A stretch of DNA of 64,000 bases, from positions 4,442,311 to 4,506,310 of the forward strand of contig NC_023758.2 of NCBI RefSeq assembly GCF_000499845.2, in the 5' to 3' direction. How positions within the stretch are numbered: position 1 is the first letter of the stretch; every line of letters starts with the position of its first letter. The stretch comes from Phaseolus vulgaris. Taxonomy: Eukaryota > Streptophyta > Magnoliopsida > Fabales > Fabaceae. A program made the translations under genes and the position numbers. Shown piece by piece: positions 1 to 12,900 of the stretch. The notes under the pieces were generated by a model, which was given only the letters and a program-made list of their open reading frames with translations, searched no databases and had not been told where the DNA came from.

Positions 1-419
1 GAATTATTAGTTTTGTTCAACAGAACTCACGGCTATATATGAAACAATTTTAAAGTTTAAAGTTTCAAAATTTTGTAATTTTTTTATAAAATTTACCTTA
101 ATCATGATCATTGATCTTAAAAAGATCTAAATCACTCTCTAATTGTGAATTTTATTTAAGGGTGAAAGACATTTAACAACTCAAGAGTTTCTACGAAGAA
201 ATCTAGCTCATGTTTAGAGTATTATTTAAACAACATAAATATCCAACTCAATCAAGTTTTCATGTGTATATAAATATATAGCAATATTACTCTCCTTTTA
301 AGGTAAAAACGTTTAGTACAATAATAAAAAATGTATAAATTAATTGTTAAAGAAGAGATGTTACTATTTTTCCTTGTTGAAAAATGTGAAGTAAAATGAT
401 TTTTTTTTTAAGAAAGTAG

Positions 420-662
420 TGTAATATGGGTAAGTCATATAGAAGATTTTAAATTGAAAATAGTATCTTATGGATATGACTTTAGGTCGAAAAAAACTTC
501 ACGTGAAAGTCCTACTCACTAGTACGACTTAGTCAATTTCATTCAACAGAAGTCGTACCACTCGTATATGACTTTAGTTGTATTATATTACATTGAAATC
601 GTACAAATCATGTATGACTTTTATTCTAAAATCGTATACATAGTATATGACTTACCCATTAT
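420..662. mobile_element. MITE, possibly PIF/Harbinger-like
   Basis: The two ends are inverted copies of ATGGGTAAGTCATATA (left end at about 426, right end finishing at about 658). Inside are several degenerate copies of a motif resembling TATATGACTT in both orientations. The trinucleotide TAA lies just outside both ends, which would fit a PIF/Harbinger target duplication, but in AT-rich DNA this is weak. There is no coding capacity. The inverted ends are seen directly; the superfamily is inferred. Confidence 0.5.
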
Positions 663-3600
663 AAGAGTTTTTTTTATCCAAAATCGTAATTTGTGAAAAG
701 AAATTATACAAATTTGGTGCAAAAACAAAGTAAAACACCATCTAAATTCTATTCTTTGGGAATAAAAAGTATATGTGGGTGATTTTGATGCCTCCACATG
801 CAACAGAAGCAAATTAGTGGCACAGATTGTGTTTCTTTCTTTCTCTTTCGTTGCTTTTAGATGTCATGAAGGACTATGAGGGTGTTGGAGAATAGGGCCC
901 CAGATCTGTTTAAACCACGAGAAGAAACAACGGTTAAATAGTTGCAACGATGATAAATCAAAGAGAGTGGTGACCAGCACAAAGAAGCTCCTTTATATGG
1001 GTGTGTTGTGCTTGTCCAAGAAGAAATTTGACATATATTTCAAAGTGATACTGTCAAAGAAAAGAGTAGATTCACGAGAATGTACACATTGTTCAGTATT
1101 TGTATTTCATTTCCTTTCTTAGCATTATTTTGGTCATAGCGGTCCCATGCATGCTTTAGACCATATTCACAAGATTTTGTGATGATTCCTCGACCTCTCT
1201 CTTTTCTTTCTTTTTCCTTCCTTTTGCTGTCTCTGTCTCTCCACTGATTGCTGGATCAACAACTTTTTAACATACACAATTTTCAGCCTCTCTCTTTCAA
1301 GGAATTGTAAAGCAGACTGAACCGTTTTATTTTCATGTATCCAACGCCTATGTGTATCTGCAAAAGAGTTCCGATGATAAAGTAAAAATCAGATTATTAA
1401 CTAATACCACATACTGATAAATGGTACTGAGGGTGAAATTGGGGGTGGAAAGTGACACCTTTTTTATCTTCTTTCATGTTGGTGTCTCTCTCAAATCATA
1501 TTTGCATGAATCTTTTTTCCGTATCAGGTTGATATCTCAGAATCAAAGTCTTTCAAACTATGCTTCCAAGGAAAAAAAGACGCGTCCCCTCTACCCACAC
1601 AAACATCTTATCATTCACTTTAATTAGTCTTTTCTTTCAATTGAAAATGCAGCCCATGTTCCTAATTTTTCTTTTCCTTTTCATCTGTTCTTTCATTGTT
1701 GGGGTCCTGCTGCAGACACTTTGATCAACACTGTGTGATTAAAAAGATATGAAGCAAAAGTGACCCTTTTGCTATTCTTTGACCAAAACACTAATTTCAA
1801 AAGAGATCCCAATAGATCATCGCATTGATTAATTCCGGGGAACAAAAAGAACTAATGGGGATTTCTTAACCATTTTATTTAGGAAAAAAATTACGGCTAG
1901 CAGAATCTAATTATCCAAATTAAGCTTTTTTTGGGAAGCATGGAGACAAGATTGGGTGGCCCCGTAGGTAACATATGGCAATTAAAACAGATCCTTGCCT
2001 CTTCACTACCCACATTAATCATTTTCTTCATTGACGTCACTAATACACCACTTTCAACACAAATGTAACAGTGAGAGAGTGAAAACAACCAGAACCTAAG
2101 AGGGTCAATGAAGAAGTTGTCAATTTCTCTGATTTATGTTTGGAACAGTTTTCAGAAACTTGTCACAAACAGTTCACATGCATAGATAGAACGCAGCAGC
2201 TAATGGGGCCATTCAAAGTCCAATTTTGAATTTATTTAGAACGACATTTCCATACTATTGACATGCCAGATACCAACATTCCAACTTTCTTTCCCTGCAT
2301 TTGTTTAATGAAAATATTGTAATATCAAGAATTTGGGATGTCAAAGATGAAATTCCTAACTATTTGACTATAAAGAAAGGTTTTCATAATGGCAAGCACC
2401 AATTATGCCTAAAACTTGTGCAATTACAATCTCTGACAACAACTTGGATCCTCTATGGTCAGAGTCTTAAAGGAGGATTGATTCATCGCACCTATAAATA
2501 TACATGCTGAACTTTTCCAGTAGGATGAATGTGCATGTGGAATGACACCATATTAATATTCAATCAACAAATTATCAAGCATTGTATAATTATATTACAA
2601 ATATTATAGCATATAAAAGTGAAAGTGATGTGTGAAATAAGAAATATTTAAGAAAATAATAATTAAATTATAAAAAATTTATCGGTGATATAGAAACAGC
2701 AATTTGGATTTTTTTAATTAAATATCAGGTATAGCTTTCTTTAAATGCTAAGTGGGCTTACTTTTGGACCATATTTGGAGATATTTTCTTGTCAAGAACA
2801 GTACACAAGGAGTAGTGAAATTATCACTTCTCAAGTAGGGAAATTTTTAGCGGCAAGTTTGTGGATTTTCTAAGAATGGGAAAGTTATCATCTGTGCAAT
2901 ACGCTGTAAATATGGTTGGGGTACCTCTGCTTCTTCGATATACTTATTGGTTTCATTGAAATTTGCAAAATGATTTCAAGCTCTCTTTAAAGAACATCAA
3001 TTTTGGGGTGAAAGGGAACTTGTTGGTTGAAGTTATGTTCATTGGTCAAAACTTGTAAACTCCTGCAAGAGAAGACATGTGAATGCAGATGAAATAACAG
3101 ACATGTGGAGGTTGGCTGAAGACTAACTAACAAATTGACTTTATAAAGAAAACTAGTAAATGAAGACATAAATTGGAACCAACTGGGAACTAGTACGTAA
3201 TAGTTTTAAATAACCTGATATCATATTAAGAACTATTACGTAAATGATATCAAGAACTATTACGTAAAAGTTTTAAATAACTCTGATACCATATGGTATA
3301 AAAAGAATTTTTGTTTTTAGGATAAGATTTACACTCATTTATATACATTAGATATAATTTATACATATTAAGAAGTGTTCTTACTGAAAACTGCTTTATA
3401 AATCCTAGCGTAGAACAAATTTTACTGGTAGTGGTTATCGGTTTAGATGAGAATCTTTAAGTAGGAATATATTTACCAGCCCAGAAGGCTTCACTCATAC
3501 AAGTGCTAACCATTGTGCCTTCTCTTTTTTTGAGAATTTTAAACACCTTTGAACTAAATTAGAAGTTTTTGGAACTGCAATCTAAGCAGCCTCAAAAATC

Positions 3601-3977
3601 AAATAAGCAACAGAATTTCCATTTTCAAACCAAAGCAGTAATCTGCTGTCATCAATGCTACAATCTGTTGCCTCCTATTCAGATTTGGCAAATGTAAAAT
3701 ATTCAAAGAAAATAAAAACAATCTGTTGATTATGGTAACAGTAATATAACAACTCTGGTCGAAAAATGCTGTTGACCCTTTCTAGCATCCTTCAAACACT
3801 TGCAGTATTGATACAACACTTAACCTCAATCGTTTTCTGCTTCACTAGAAAAAAGAACCTGTCTACATTATTTTCAGTTTTCCCGAACACAGATTAGTAC
3901 AAGCTCTAAGGAGGTACCAATGCCTCCAAATCGACAATACTGAAGAAAAAAAATGGGGAACAATGGCACCCTCTTGT
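663..3977. other. Gene-less stretch left of the GPI-protein gene
   Basis: No open frame here looks like a protein. The stretch has pyrimidine-rich patches (about 1190-1250) and ordinary AT-rich sequence. Near 3190-3295 short direct repeats contain AACTATTACGTAA. The last few hundred bases (about 3880-3977) are the 3' UTR side of the minus-strand gene that ends at 3978. Confidence 0.5.
3190..3295. repeat. Short direct repeats with ACTATTACGTAA
   Basis: The block AGAACTATTACGTAA occurs twice about 22 bp apart (near 3229 and 3250), and related pieces (TAGTTTTAAATAAC, CTGATAYCATAT) recur on either side. It looks like a local tandem duplication in non-coding DNA. Confidence 0.55.
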
Positions 3978-5771
3978 TTACAACAGGAAAAGGTTACCAA
4001 CTAACAAGAGCATTGAACAGTAAAACAAACCAATTTTAGAAATCAAATTAGCACCATTAGAAGTCTCAGGAACAAAACTTCCTTCAGGAGTGTTTGTGGT
4101 GAGTACGACTACAATCCAGTTATCTTCTGAACCAATACCAATTCCTGTAAACTTGGAGTCATTGAGATTACCCGAGTAGAGAGATTGTGTGAAATTTGCA
4201 AGGACAACGCTTGGAACCAGGCCAGGAACACAAACAGGCATCACAGATCCATCCCTTGTGTTAGAAATATTCAAGTGACATTTATTTAAAAGGTCTGGGT
4301 AGTTGGAGAACCGAGGCTCTGTGCCTGGGACTGTGTTAGCACCTGTGGTATTTGTACAAGGTTGATTCTTGAACTGGTCTGCTATTTCATCAGCGAAGCA
4401 ATTTGCATTTTCATTCTTAATTAGAGATGTCAAGTGTAATGATTTCCTATAGTTGTTGATTCCCTGATAAAGATCATCTTCCTCGTCTGCAAGGGGATTA
4501 AGGTTAGTGCAATCTCAAAATGTCAAATTCAAAGTGTGCATGTTTGCAAGGAAATGAGACAGGATGATAGTAGGGATTTTTCATGAAACATTGCAAATCT
4601 AACTTCATTTTCAATTTGATACATGATTATATGGTGCTGTGCATGACTGTGTAGACAGCATCTCACTCAGATAAATTGCATTCAAATCTATGCGAAATAT
4701 AGCTCTTCGATCTACAATTCATTTTAATTCCTGGCATTATACGTGAATTAAGTGGAAGAAGAATCCGTGACCTTCAGTAGCAACCACAGAATGCTTTACC
4801 AACAAGATTAATGAAAAACCTGATCACTAGTAATTTATTAATTCGGACACGCCTCTTAAATGGTGCATTCACACGTATCACATACCGACACTCGTACTAC
4901 ATTTGTAGGACACGTATCGGTAAAGCGTCTCATTCAAAAAATATTTGTTGGATTTCTGACAATTCTAGTACAGTTATAATACAATTTTAAAAAGAAAAAA
5001 TACATTAATTTTCTAAAAACTCAAACTTATTATATAAAATTTTATTATGATTATAAAAATAAAGAACAAATATTTTGAACAAATCATAAAAAACATCTTT
5101 CACCTAAAAAAACTGAAATATTATCCTACATTTTAGAGCATAGTGTCCGTGTCTATGTTTCATAGCTAGTAACATGGAACCCTATGGTTGTACACGATTA
5201 GGTTACTTAGTTACCATCTAGTCAACCAACGGATATATAAATTGGAACATCAAAATTCAAATCTGTTGGGAACAAGATCATTCTGCATTGATAAGCAATG
5301 GAATTATGCAATTTCAAATTTCGTTATCCAGTAGGTATCAGCTCAAATGAGCAGATCTTTTCAAGGTCAATGTTTAAAAGAAGATATAAACTATCCCCAA
5401 AGATTCAGTGATGTCAGATTCATCGTTCTCCCACACAGATCTAAGACTGTCCATTGAGAGACTCAGGCACAATAAATGGGTGAAAAATAAGGACAGAAAA
5501 AAACGCATACCCAGAGAGAAAACTACTTAAATTTGTAAACTTGATGAGAGGTAAGAAAATTCAATAAAAGATAGTGAGAGAAAATTCTCATATAGTATAT
5601 GTTTGATGATAACAAGTGAAACCCATTTGAGGGTAAGCATAAAAACAATAATTGGAAAAATTAAGTGATGGTATCAGAGCACTGACCGTGGTCGCATTTC
5701 ACTGAGTGATGGGAGAAGATAATGGAAGAAATGAGGAGAGTGAAAAGCAGAGGGAAGCGGAATAACGCCAT
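3978..5771 (-). CDS. Small GPI-anchored cell-surface protein (At3g06035/At5g19250-like)
   Basis: There are two coding exons: 5687-5771 and 3978-4486 (intron 4487-5686, GT-AG, phase 1), giving 197 aa. The start at 5771 opens a signal peptide (MALFRFPLLFTLLISSIIF). The mature part begins near an acidic DEEDD run and continues LYQGINNYRKSLHL, followed by a conserved core with ADEIADQFKNQPCTNTTGAN and GIGIGSEDNWIVVVLTT. Cysteines are paired in the core and several NxT/S sites suggest N-glycosylation. The C-terminus is a hydrophobic tail (GLFYCSMLLLVGNLFLL) after a small-residue stretch (SNGAN), as expected for a GPI attachment signal. These features match the plant family of uncharacterised GPI-anchored glycoproteins like At3g06035. 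The molecular role is unknown; location at the outer plasma membrane or wall is inferred. The 1.2 kb intron holds an old dispersed repeat (about 4850-5180). Confidence 0.88.
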
Positions 5772-8421
5772 TGTTTGTAGTTTGAATGAAGCCTAAGTAG
5801 AGAGAGAAAGAGAGAGTTGAAATGATGAAGAATCCCTTGTGTTTCCTTGTTAAGTAAAAGCTTCATCTTCTGCATAGTAAGTGTTTTTCACAAACAAAAT
5901 TAAAATGATTTTTTTTATTTTTATCTTTTATATTATCTATCATTTTATTTCTATTTTAGAAATGAGTCTTCATAGGTTGAAAATACAATAATAAATAGTT
6001 TCAGATTAGGAGAAATATTTTTTATTAAAATGTGAACTTGTAAGTTGTAACATAGGAGAAGATGGAAATTTTTTGAAAGATTATAAACTGATAATTTAAG
6101 TATGCACTTGTCAAATTAATATTTTTTAACAGTGATCTAATCAATTTAATATGATTTTGAAAAAAATTAGTGGATTTGTGATACATACACGATTCTTATC
6201 ATAGTATATCCACAAATTATTTAAAAATATACTTAAAAAATATATTAAATAACAACTAAATTTAGAAATAAAAAATAATTGAACACTAATTAGATATTAA
6301 TTTACATACTAAAAGTATTTCTTTATTATTAATACAAATTTTATAAAATAATTTTTAAATTATATATAAATTAACTGTTTAAGTTTTAGTTACTAATATT
6401 TTATATTCTAAATTGATCTCTAAAATATTAATAATATTAATTTAGAATATAAAATAGTAAATAACTAAAATCTTAATACTAAAAATTAGATATTAATTTA
6501 GAAATTATTTTTATAAATTTTTATTAATAATAAAATTGATTTTAAATATAAAAAAAATAGTTTATAATTATGTTAATTTCTAAAATTACTTTGTATTTAA
6601 TAAAAAAAATTACTTTATTCGTATGTCTAACAAATTTAATATAATGAATTGTAAGAAGATTATGATAATTTCACTTTTTGAATTGTTCTATTTTTCATAT
6701 GCTAATATCATCTGATATAAAATACTAAAATATTTGTTGTTTTTATTGTTATGTATCAATATTAAACCATCTTAAGCAACTCAATTTTATATTTTTTTTT
6801 TCATTTTGAAATTATTTTAAAATTTGAGTATGTTATTGTTTTTTATTCTTAAGTTTTTTAGAAAGAACTCAAACAAATTTTAAACTACTTCAAATATCAT
6901 ATAAGAATGTTTAAGGGGAAGAATTGTTTCAAGTTAGACAACTTTTAAATATTCATTACTAAAAATGTCCATAACAATATATACAAACAATAATCTACAT
7001 TTCCTTATTATTTTAACTCCTTAGGTGACTGTAATCTTGGAAAAAAAATCTTATTTTATTACTTATATATAAAATAGATATCTAAAAATATGTCCAACAA
7101 ATTCACATGATCATACCTATATATATACCAAAATATACAAATAGATTAAATACAATCATATCGAGACGATATATAATAATATATTGATATATAGAAATAC
7201 AATAATAATAATCTTTTAGCTTTAATCACCTAATATTTTTTATCTATGATTTTTTTTTATTATCGATAAAGTTTGGATATTTCATTAACATATTTTATAA
7301 CTCAATACACACCTAATAACATAGTTTTTTTTAATAATCACATGTAAAAAAAATTAAATATATTTTTTTAATATTCCACAAAGTTGCATTTACCACCAAA
7401 CACATGTCATGTTAAATAAAGGATTAAACTATTAAAAGAAACACACCTTAAAAAAATCTCTACAGTTAATTTAAATATATAGAAAACAAGTTCCTATATA
7501 TAGAAAAAATCAAGGTACTTAAAAGGAAAATCATCACTTGAATTGTATTCTTTCTCTTATACAAAATAAAGAAAATTTTCTCCTAAAATCTTCCTTTGAA
7601 CGAAATCTTTCGTTTGAGTGATATTATTTATTAAGTATATTATTAAAGCTAAAAGTAATTATTTAATTTATCACATTTAAATAATAAAAGTAAAAGCATG
7701 AACCTTCTTCATTAGTATAATATTAAAAAAAGGTAATGAATACAAATATTTAATACTCCAAAACACAAATTTTTAATTTTTAATAATTATATAGAATCAT
7801 TTGTGAAACAAAACTGACTTCATACATATTAAAAGTTGTGGGCCACATATACTACATTCCCAGTGATAATAAAACTTGCAACCTTGTAATCCTTTTAATA
7901 TAATTTTTTTTTTAAATATTCTTTCTTTTAAACTATTTACAGGTTTAACATTTACGGTTTTGTTTCTTGTAACATCTTCCTTCAGTTTGTAATGCTTATT
8001 ATGTTTTTTCTTAATTTACCATCACATAAATGTAACAAATTAAGAAAAGAGTGAGATTATTTTAATAAGATTATATATAATAAAAGAAGTATTTATTATT
8101 ATTATTTTTAATGTATCATTAACTCAAAATAATCTGGGATATAGATTGTTAAATGGAAGTATAAAAAATGATAGTTTCAAAATTTATACGTGTAAAATTA
8201 TTCATGTATTATTGGTTTCTTCTTCATAGAGAGCTTTAAAAAGATAAAGAACAACTCGCGGAATGAAACATGCAGTAACTCTATTCTCTGAGACAAATGA
8301 TACTCTATTCAAAGTTTTTTTCATTAATCAACAAACAACAACAACAAAAAATACAAAAGAAACACAAAACGGTGTTCCAAACTCTTATAATATTATATAT
8401 GAAGGAATCTGATCAACATTT
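5772..8421. other. AT-rich intergenic DNA
   Basis: The first about 100 bases (5772-5880) are the leader and promoter side of the GPI-protein gene, with GA-rich sequence on the plus strand. From about 5880 to 8250 the sequence is very AT-rich, with no protein-like frame. Between about 6230 and 6570 there are degenerate inverted AT-rich repeats like those of the CACTACAAG-type MITEs. About 8230-8421 is the 3' flank of the F-box gene. Confidence 0.5.
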
Positions 8422-10009
8422 CTATTGAAAGTATATCTCACAATCTACTGAAACTCTAGCAAAGCCTAGAATCTTTGTGCGCAATTTGTGGAGCCTGTCT
8501 ACTCCCTCATCTCCATCAAAACCATAAGGATAGCTGAAAATCCAGAGTGCATCCAACTGTGGAGTTGATGTCAAGAAAAATTTGATGGCAAACAACTCCT
8601 CCTTTCTCCCAGTAAATCCGTAAATCCTTATGGTCTTGAGGCTTGTTTCAAAGCACGATGGAAATGGAACAACCTTCTTTAGAGCATTTTTATTCAGAAA
8701 CACGCCCTGATGTACAAGTAAAACATCACGAATCAATAAAACTCATAACATAAGCGTTTTGTTTGCAAATAAAGAATTGATTTCTGGTTTAAACCAATGA
8801 GTTACCATGGCGAAGTCAAGAGATTCAAGACGAGGTGAGCGCCGCAATATGGTGAGCAGTGCAGCAGATGCCAGATTCATCAGTGCTCCTGACTCCACAT
8901 GAAACTTGACTAAATTGTTGAACAAAGGAAGCTTCGAGAGGTAATATGGTCTTAGAGCCTGTGATATGCACAAACAAAAGATTTCAATATTCAAAAGAGT
9001 CTCATCAACTGTGTAGTGCACTCACTAGAATATAACAAATATATAAGGTTGTAGATTATATGTGAGAGACACATACCTCAGCAGCAAAGTCAGAAATGGA
9101 TAGCTTTTCCACTTCTGAGAGGGCCTTAAGAAGTTTGAGCACGAAAAAACCAGCGTCCATGCTATCGATTGGAGGTGGGTGAACCTCAACAGCTCCATTA
9201 GTGATCGATGATGTGTTACAATCCAGAACATAGTCATTTAGGAAGTCCCCATCATAAGTGAATGTTTTCAGGTTATCTGCAGTGATTACTATTCGGCAGT
9301 CAGTTGGATCATCCGGAGCAACTGAATCAATTTGGTCATCTTCCCACTCCCTTATGATCAATATCTGAAGCATTGGACAAGCAATATGAACAGTTTCAAC
9401 GTTGCTCCAATTGCAATCAATTAAGCTCAGCTTCTTCAGGGAAGGGCAACCAGTGAAAAGTCTCTGCGTTGATAAAGAATCAGGGAACACAACATCTCTG
9501 AAGCTCAAGGTGCTGAGACTCGGAAAACAAATATAGGAAGGAAGCATGATAATTTGCGGCATGTTGAGATGAAAATGTGTCAAGTCTTTGGATCTAAACA
9601 GGGAATCAGAGAAGGTCAATGGATCCTCAAGGCTTTCAAAATCGAGGCTTAGTTCTTGAATTGTTGGCTTGATGAAAGCACTTAGCCACCCATTAACCAT
9701 AGGACTGTCATCACAAAAGTCATATGATAGAGAGAGTATTTTAATACAAGAGGTATTCAGAACTGCAACTAGTTTGTCCACAAATTTTGTGAACTCTTTT
9801 CTCTCCCTGTATCCTCTGCCTACCAATTTAACCTTTGACATATTCTTCCATTGATTCTCCCAGTTTTTGGATATCACAGCAGTTTGAATTGCATTTTTTA
9901 TGGGCAGCTTGGATATAATCTCTTGAAGAATCTCGTTTGGTAGATCACCTAATTCGGTACTTCTCTCTCCCTTGTGTTGCTCGTTACCAGTCATAGAATT
10001 TGCATCCAT
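8422..10009 (-). CDS. F-box/LRR protein with C-terminal FBD domain
   Basis: Three coding exons were read: 9077-10009, 8806-8958 and 8422-8706. Both junctions are GT-AG in phase 0, giving 456 aa. Residues about 20-62 form the F-box (LGDLPNEILQEIISKLPIKN, then AVISKNWENQW), which in this family binds SKP1 in an SCF ubiquitin ligase. The middle (about 90-360) has leucine-rich repeats of the plant F-box type (SLKKLSLIDCNWSNVE, HIACPMLQILII). The last about 95 residues are an FBD domain (SCFETSLKTIRIYGFTGRKEELFAIKFFL). The length is normal for F-box/FBD/LRR proteins, a family that expands rapidly and mostly has no known targets. An acceptor (TATACAG) lies 3 bases before the start codon, so an untranslated first exon near 10600-10700 is likely. 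No frame break is seen. Confidence 0.9.
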
Positions 10010-12758
10010 CCCTGTATACCATAAGCATCAGTAAAATTGAAATGAAGGTGGAAAAGCAATACTCGGACAGAGAAACTCCTGCATCATCATCGGCATGGTT
10101 TACACAAGTAGAAAGCAACAACTAATATTTTCACACCAAAATTTACAAAGATTAAGAAACACACTATTAGTAGACCTTTAACCCTAACTCAAGAAAATTT
10201 ACACCAATGTACTAATCTCAAGTCGATACACTCCAAGTGATGATGATAACACGTTACGCTTCAACTATTTCCCTGGTTTTGAGTCAGAAAATGGGGAAAA
10301 GCGCAATCTTTATACTATTAACAGTACCCTATAATCGACAAATACACATACAGATGCATGGATTTAACTCTTTAAAACTATTAATCCTACATGACAGAAT
10401 AGAAAACATGTGTTATCTTCTGCAAATGCACAACAAAACTGACGTTTCCAATAACAATGAGAGGTTATATGTAAGTAGTCTTTGACAGTGTTTTCTGAAC
10501 TTGATAACAACAATCACAGACACAGTGTAAAAAAGTTCAAGAACTATATCTACGTGAAAGCATAAATAGAAGAAATATGATCGAGAAAGAAAAGAAAAGG
10601 TTGAAGGAAGTGATAACCTAAATGAGGAAGGAAAGAGGAAGTAATAGCCTTCGCCGGAAAATGGAGACAGTAACAAGTAGCTCCGACCACCACCTCTGAT
10701 CAGCGCAACCGTGAGGAAGTGAGTGATACTGTGTTAATAACATGGGTTAAAACATGTTAGAGATAGCACTATTTATAACTACTGAGTGAATTTTCAATTC
10801 ATATATTCTTGGCAGATAAGATTTTTTGGTAAATCTTTTTTAATTCTTTGAAACTTTCAAAATCAAATGGTAAATTATTAATTAATGATACAAGATTTAA
10901 TAAAAATAATTAAATGAAATGGATTCTCATTTTGACTTTTTCAACGAAATAGACCAATTTAGTGAAAAAATAGATGGTTGTCAAATAAAATTGTCTTTAA
11001 AAAAGATTAAGATAGAATAAAGATTGTCTTTAAAAAAGATTTAGATTGCAAAAGATTTTCTTTAAAAAAGATTTAGATAGCAAAATATTGTCGAATATTT
11101 TAATTGGGGAAACCGTTTGAGTTAATTAAATTATTAAGGGCGAATATGTTTAAAATATATTTATTGCACTCTAAATTGCACAATATTTTGTAAATATGTG
11201 TAATTTTTTAAATTACTACTGTCAGTAATATTAATGTCCCTTAATAATAAGAAAAATACGTTAATGTATATTTATCACAACCATGTTTAATTATATATTG
11301 CGTATATAGAATATAATATACATACTATTTATTACATTTGCAAGACTCATTATTGGAGGTATATTTATTGATTCTTGAAAATATTAAATAATCAAGATGG
11401 GAAATTCTTTAATATAAATTAAATATTTGAGAATTTTTTCAGTGGAATGCCTTGATTGCATTCTATATTTTAATGTTTCAGGAATAAATTAATGAACCAT
11501 TAATAGTCTTTTGAAATATAGGTTGTGCTTTCTATAAATTTTGTTAGTTTCTTTATTGTTTTGTTTGATTTTATTAGTAGTATATTAGGTAAATGATATT
11601 TTTGGTAATTTGTAATACTTTTTGAAACATTATCTTTTAAAGTGAAAGTTTAATTTAAAAGATGCAGTTAGTTTCATCTTTATTAATGGAGGCCAATAAG
11701 TATTGATTGAATGTATTTACATGACAGATTAGTGGAAGACAAATTAATGTTATAAAAGTTAAAGAACAATAATTAAATTAACAAAAACATGAAAAATATT
11801 CAATACAAAAAGATTTGACATTCCTGTTTCTTAATCCGTGTCTAAAGTTACATATATATTAAAATTTGTAATAAAAAATTATAAGTAATAAATTATTATT
11901 TTATTGTAATGTATCAATTTAACAAAAACGAACTACATGATGTCAAAAAAAACTAAGTATCCACAGTTATAAATAAGAATATATTTAAAAGAATAATAAA
12001 TATAGAAAACAGTAACTATTTAATATATTAAGTGGGGACATTGTTTAAGATAACTATTAATACAAAAATGTTTGAAATTATTTACTACATTCTAAATTAT
12101 ACAATATTTTGAAATAAAAACAATTAAAGAATGTATACATCCGTTATTTTGTAAACATTTACATTTTTTCCATTATTCTCGAAATTAATGTTTCTTTATA
12201 TTAAAAGAATACTCATGCAAATTTATTAAAACACAAAATATTTAATTATACAGTATATGTATAGAACAGTTAAATTTGACAATCTAGATGCATATGTAGT
12301 ATCCATTCTGGGCATATTTATTACACTTGAATAAATTAAATTGTTTGAAAATTGTTTACATAAAGTTAATCAATACCTATATAAAGGATTCCCTCTTTAC
12401 TTTACTGCTCTTAATTTGTTTTTTTATTTTATTCTTATATTAATATTTCATTTTATTATTGTATTATGATTATTGTGTCATTTCTTATTCTCCTCTTAAC
12501 TGCTCTTAATTTTTTTTTTCATTTTATATTTACTTAATAATTTATTGTATTAATTTATTTTGGTTATTTGGACATTTTATAATTTAAAAAATTAATAAAA
12601 TAATTTTAAAATTTATTTTATTTGTTATTATTTAACTGGAGAGTGGAGAGAGTGGAGAGAGTTGAGAGATTGATTAGTTACTTTTCTGTTTTAAAGATCT
12701 TCTTCTCTATTAAATAAAAAATTAAAGATATTTGTAATATTTTGTGGACCACTTTAGC
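10010..12758. other. Leader/promoter of the F-box gene, then AT-rich DNA
   Basis: A GT donor in the minus-strand context near 10615 and an acceptor next to the start codon suggest a roughly 600-bp leader intron (about 10013-10615), with transcription starting near 10700. Beyond that the DNA is AT-rich with no protein-like frame. At 10985-11095 a unit containing CTTTAAAAAAGATTTAGAT is repeated about three times. At 12630-12670 there is a GGAGAGT-rich run just left of the Mutator-like element. Confidence 0.4.
10985..11095. repeat. Roughly 33-bp imperfect tandem repeat, 3 units
   Basis: The phrase TTTAAAAAAGATTTAGATNGCAAAA recurs three times with small changes. It is a local AT-rich tandem repeat with no coding meaning. 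Confidence 0.55.
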
Positions 12759-12763
12759 GGCTC

Positions 12764-12900
12764 AATTCCCTATCTAGCACCATTTACATCTTTATTTCCC
12801 TATCTAGCACCCTTTTGTTTTTATTTCCCTATCTAGCACCCTTTGTTTTTATTTTCCTATCTAGCACTCTTTTATTTTTTATTTCCCTATCTAGCACCAT
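12764..12900. repeat. Subterminal roughly 28-bp repeats, left arm (5 units)
   Basis: Five copies of TTCCCTATCTAGCACC are separated by T-rich spacers of 11-14 bases. The mirror-image array is at about 14953-15064. Subterminal repeats of this kind commonly serve as transposase-binding sites; here that role is inferred. Confidence 0.8.

Noticed and set aside
4850..5180. Possible extra exon in the GPI-protein intron
   Set aside because: The two exons already join to give a complete protein of family length. This block looks like a common dispersed repeat with GACACG motifs.
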